Origin: Legionella genomosp. 1
GTDB lineage: Bacteria; Pseudomonadota; Gammaproteobacteria; Legionellales; Legionellaceae
Length of the DNA stretch: 6,365 nt
NCBI GenBank assembly: GCA_945889365.1
Contig: CAMDBQ010000090.1
Location: 1-6,365, forward strand
Direction of reading: 5' to 3'
Shown in pieces: positions 4,616 to 6,365 of the stretch (the stretch's first letter is position 1; each line of letters begins with the position of its first letter). The notes under the pieces are model-generated. The model saw nothing but the letters and a program-made list of their open reading frames with translations, searched no databases and was not told the DNA's origin. The translations under genes were made by a program, and so were the position numbers.

Positions 4616-6264
4616 AATGCGTCTCCTTGCTCAATCAATCGATGATAACTTGGATTGTAAATATGTTTTCTAATAAATACTTCACAATTACTCTCTCGTT
4701 TAACACGTGCTAAATTGCTATCAAAAATCAATTGAGCCACACGCGCTGCTGTTTTTATTTCTGTTTCCAAAATATTGGATTGCAATGGGTAGAGTAAGCC
4801 TTGCTGTAATTGGTCATCTGTCACTTGTTCAGCGACGGCATACGCGGCCTCAATGAACATTTCATCAGTAACGCGAGTGGCCTGTGTCGCAAATATTGCC
4901 ATACCAACTGCCGGGAAAATATAAAAATTATTAGCTTGCCCAGGTAAAAAGGTTTGATTATTGTATGTGACAGGCGGAAACGAAACGCCTGCGGCATAAA
5001 TAGCGCGACCTTTACTCCAGGCGTATGCTTGTGTAGCTGTACACTCAGCATGCTCTGTCGGATTAGATAAGGCTAAAATAATGGGACGCTCATTTATTTT
5101 TGCCATTGCCTCAATGACTTCCTGGGTAAAAGCACCGCCTATAGTGCTCACGCCAATGATTGTTGTTGGCTTGAATTTTTCGATGGCCTTGCAAAAATCA
5201 GCTAGTTTCATTGGTGTATTTTTATGTGCATAAGGCTTTTGAAAATCAACCAAATCAGTGCGCGATGATTCAAGTAATCCATTCACATCAAACATATTAA
5301 TGCGAAGCTGTGCTTGTTCAATAGTAAGCCCTTCCTGCACGAGAGCCGTACAAAGAAGATTACTTAAACCAATACCTGCGGAACCCGCGCCAAGAAACAA
5401 ATAGGATTCATCTTTCAAGTTTGTGTTTTTAATTTTACAAGCATTGATCATCCCAGCAAGCGTAATACCAGCGGTTCCTTGCACGTCATCATTGTAACAG
5501 CAAACCTTATTACGATAACGCTCAAGCAAATGGATTGCGTCTACACCCGTCCAATCTTCAAAATGAATACAACATTTGGGGAATACGGCTTGTACTGCAT
5601 CTACAAATTCATCTGTAAATTCAAATAGATCTTTCGTACTGGGTCGCGGCTTGCGCAATCCCAAATAGAGTGGATCTTGGAGTAATGATTCGTTATTTGT
5701 GCCCACATCGATGGTCATTGGTAACAAATATTGTGGAGAAACACCTGCCGCTGCGGTGTATAGTTGCAACTTGCCAATGGGAATGCCCATGCCATTAGCG
5801 CCCAAATCACCTAATCCGAGAATACGACCACCATCAGTCACGCAAATCACACGTATATCTTTTTGTGGCCAGTTTTTTAAAACGTTTTTTATCTTGCCAC
5901 GATGATTTAATGAAACGTACATTCCTTGTGGCTGACGAAATAAATGACCGAATTTCAAACATACTTCACCAATTGTTGGATCATAAATGATGGGCAAAAA
6001 ACGCGCCGGATCGGACATGATTGTTCGATAAAACAAGACCTCGTTATGATCCAGTAGGCCAGATAAATAAATAAAACGATCAATGTCGGTTGCTTTATGC
6101 CCAAGCTGCATCATAACTCGCTTTAATTGCATGTCCTCTGACTCACAAACATCAGGTATTAAACCAACCAAGCCCAAGACCTCTTTTTCATGATCGGTGA
6201 AGGCTGTTGATTTGTTTAAAGATGGGTCATTAAGCAATTCTTTACCACGTTTTTTAGTTAACAT
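4612..6264 (-). CDS. maeA: NAD-dependent malic enzyme (oxaloacetate-decarboxylating)
   Basis: It converts L-malate and NAD to pyruvate, CO2 and NADH in the cytoplasm, feeding pyruvate from the TCA cycle. At 550 residues it is of the large type shared with E. coli MaeA/SfcA (565) and human ME2. Key residues by family comparison are Tyr94 (YDPTIGE), Lys165 (GMGIPIGK), and metal ligands Glu236-Asp237 (HFEDW) and Asp260, with Asp259 beside it (NDDVQGTA). The dinucleotide fold has GAGSAG (292-297). SNPT (400-403) and GQANNFYIFP follow. Gln342 stands where human ME2 has Gln362 and NADP-specific ME1 has Lys, which favours NAD. GGAGAG (6273-6278) is 8 bases from the ATG. It lies 32 bp after the fumarase/aspartase-family gene and overlaps the cupin by 4 bp, so the three form one operon whose promoter is outside the window. 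Confidence 0.97.
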   Translation of the reverse strand: MLTKKRGKELLNDPSLNKSTAFTDHEKEVLGLVGLIPDVCESEDMQLKRVMMQLGHKATDIDRFIYLSGLLDHNEVLFYRTIMSDPARFLPIIYDPTIGEVCLKFGHLFRQPQGMYVSLNHRGKIKNVLKNWPQKDIRVICVTDGGRILGLGDLGANGMGIPIGKLQLYTAAAGVSPQYLLPMTIDVGTNNESLLQDPLYLGLRKPRPSTKDLFEFTDEFVDAVQAVFPKCCIHFEDWTGVDAIHLLERYRNKVCCYNDDVQGTAGITLAGMINACKIKNTNLKDESYLFLGAGSAGIGLSNLLCTALVQEGLTIEQAQLRINMFDVNGLLESSRTDLVDFQKPYAHKNTPMKLADFCKAIEKFKPTTIIGVSTIGGAFTQEVIEAMAKINERPIILALSNPTEHAECTATQAYAWSKGRAIYAAGVSFPPVTYNNQTFLPGQANNFYIFPAVGMAIFATQATRVTDEMFIEAAYAVAEQVTDDQLQQGLLYPLQSNILETEIKTAARVAQLIFDSNLARVKRESNCEVFIRKHIYNPSYHRLIEQGDAL

Positions 6265-6296
6265 CTTGTTTACTCTCCATTTGTTGTAATCAAGCC

Positions 6297-6365
6297 TTAC
6301 GCTACATAGGGATGCACCATTTTTTTAGGATCCATGGCCTTATCAAAATCTTCACTGCTAATAAA
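6297..6365 (-). CDS. C-terminal end of a class II fumarase/aspartase-family enzyme
   Basis: The last 22 residues are FISSEDFDKAMDPKKMVHPYVA, split here as FISSEDFDKAMD and PKKMVHPYVA. The pattern [LF]-[IS]-[ST]-x-E-x-[FL]-D-x2-x-[DR]-P-x-x-M is the usual C-terminal helix and tail of fumarase C and aspartate ammonia-lyase. Fumarase C hydrates fumarate to malate, the substrate of the next gene; aspartase makes fumarate from aspartate. The short piece cannot tell these apart. The active-site parts lie outside the window. It is the first visible gene of the operon that continues with malic enzyme. Confidence 0.72.
   Translation of the reverse strand, partial: FISSEDFDKAMDPKKMVHPYVA

Overview
The window looks like chromosomal DNA of a gammaproteobacterium. 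The sequence-level evidence is an E. coli-like MutM, an ArfB (YaeJ) with the usual GGQ motif and basic tail, a YfcH-type epimerase remnant, a UmuD N-terminus, and a large NAD-type malic enzyme. The AT-rich lone secreted gene and the mix of housekeeping genes with decayed and mobile-looking pieces would suit a host-associated lineage such as the Legionellales. That placement is inference and is not shown by any single marker.

Layout, left to right. (1) Positions 1-328 hold the 5' part of a leftward umuD-like gene that runs off the window, with its promoter and a striking 30-bp dyad over the -10 region and ribosome binding site. (2) Positions 345-682 hold a broken C-terminal remnant of a YfcH/TIGR01777 epimerase (large N-terminal deletion plus a frameshift). 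(3) Positions 719-2007 hold intact leftward arfB and mutM. (4) Positions 2050-3390 hold a very short frame, then a rightward AT-rich gene for a predicted exported eight-stranded barrel protein with a GH18-like Asp-x-Glu motif. A 22-bp direct repeat (one mismatch) brackets this gene, and the upstream short frame and the gene itself both stop at the TAG inside a repeat copy. (5) Positions 3373-3721 are a convergent intergenic stretch with a GC-rich imperfect palindrome and a decayed-looking reading frame. (6) Positions 3722-6365 hold a tight leftward operon: the end of a class II fumarase/aspartase-family gene, then NAD-malic enzyme (32-bp gap), then a two-domain cupin (4-bp ATGA overlap).

How the genes fit together. 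The right-hand operon links fumarate (if the first gene is fumarase or aspartase) to malate and then pyruvate. The co-translated cupin resembles the gentisate-dioxygenase type in its metal site, and that pathway ends in fumarate plus pyruvate, but the substrate is not established. The left part is a DNA repair, mutagenesis and translation-rescue neighbourhood (UmuD, MutM, ArfB) scarred by gene decay. The most unusual items are the UmuD operator-like dyad and the repeat-bracketed secreted gene.
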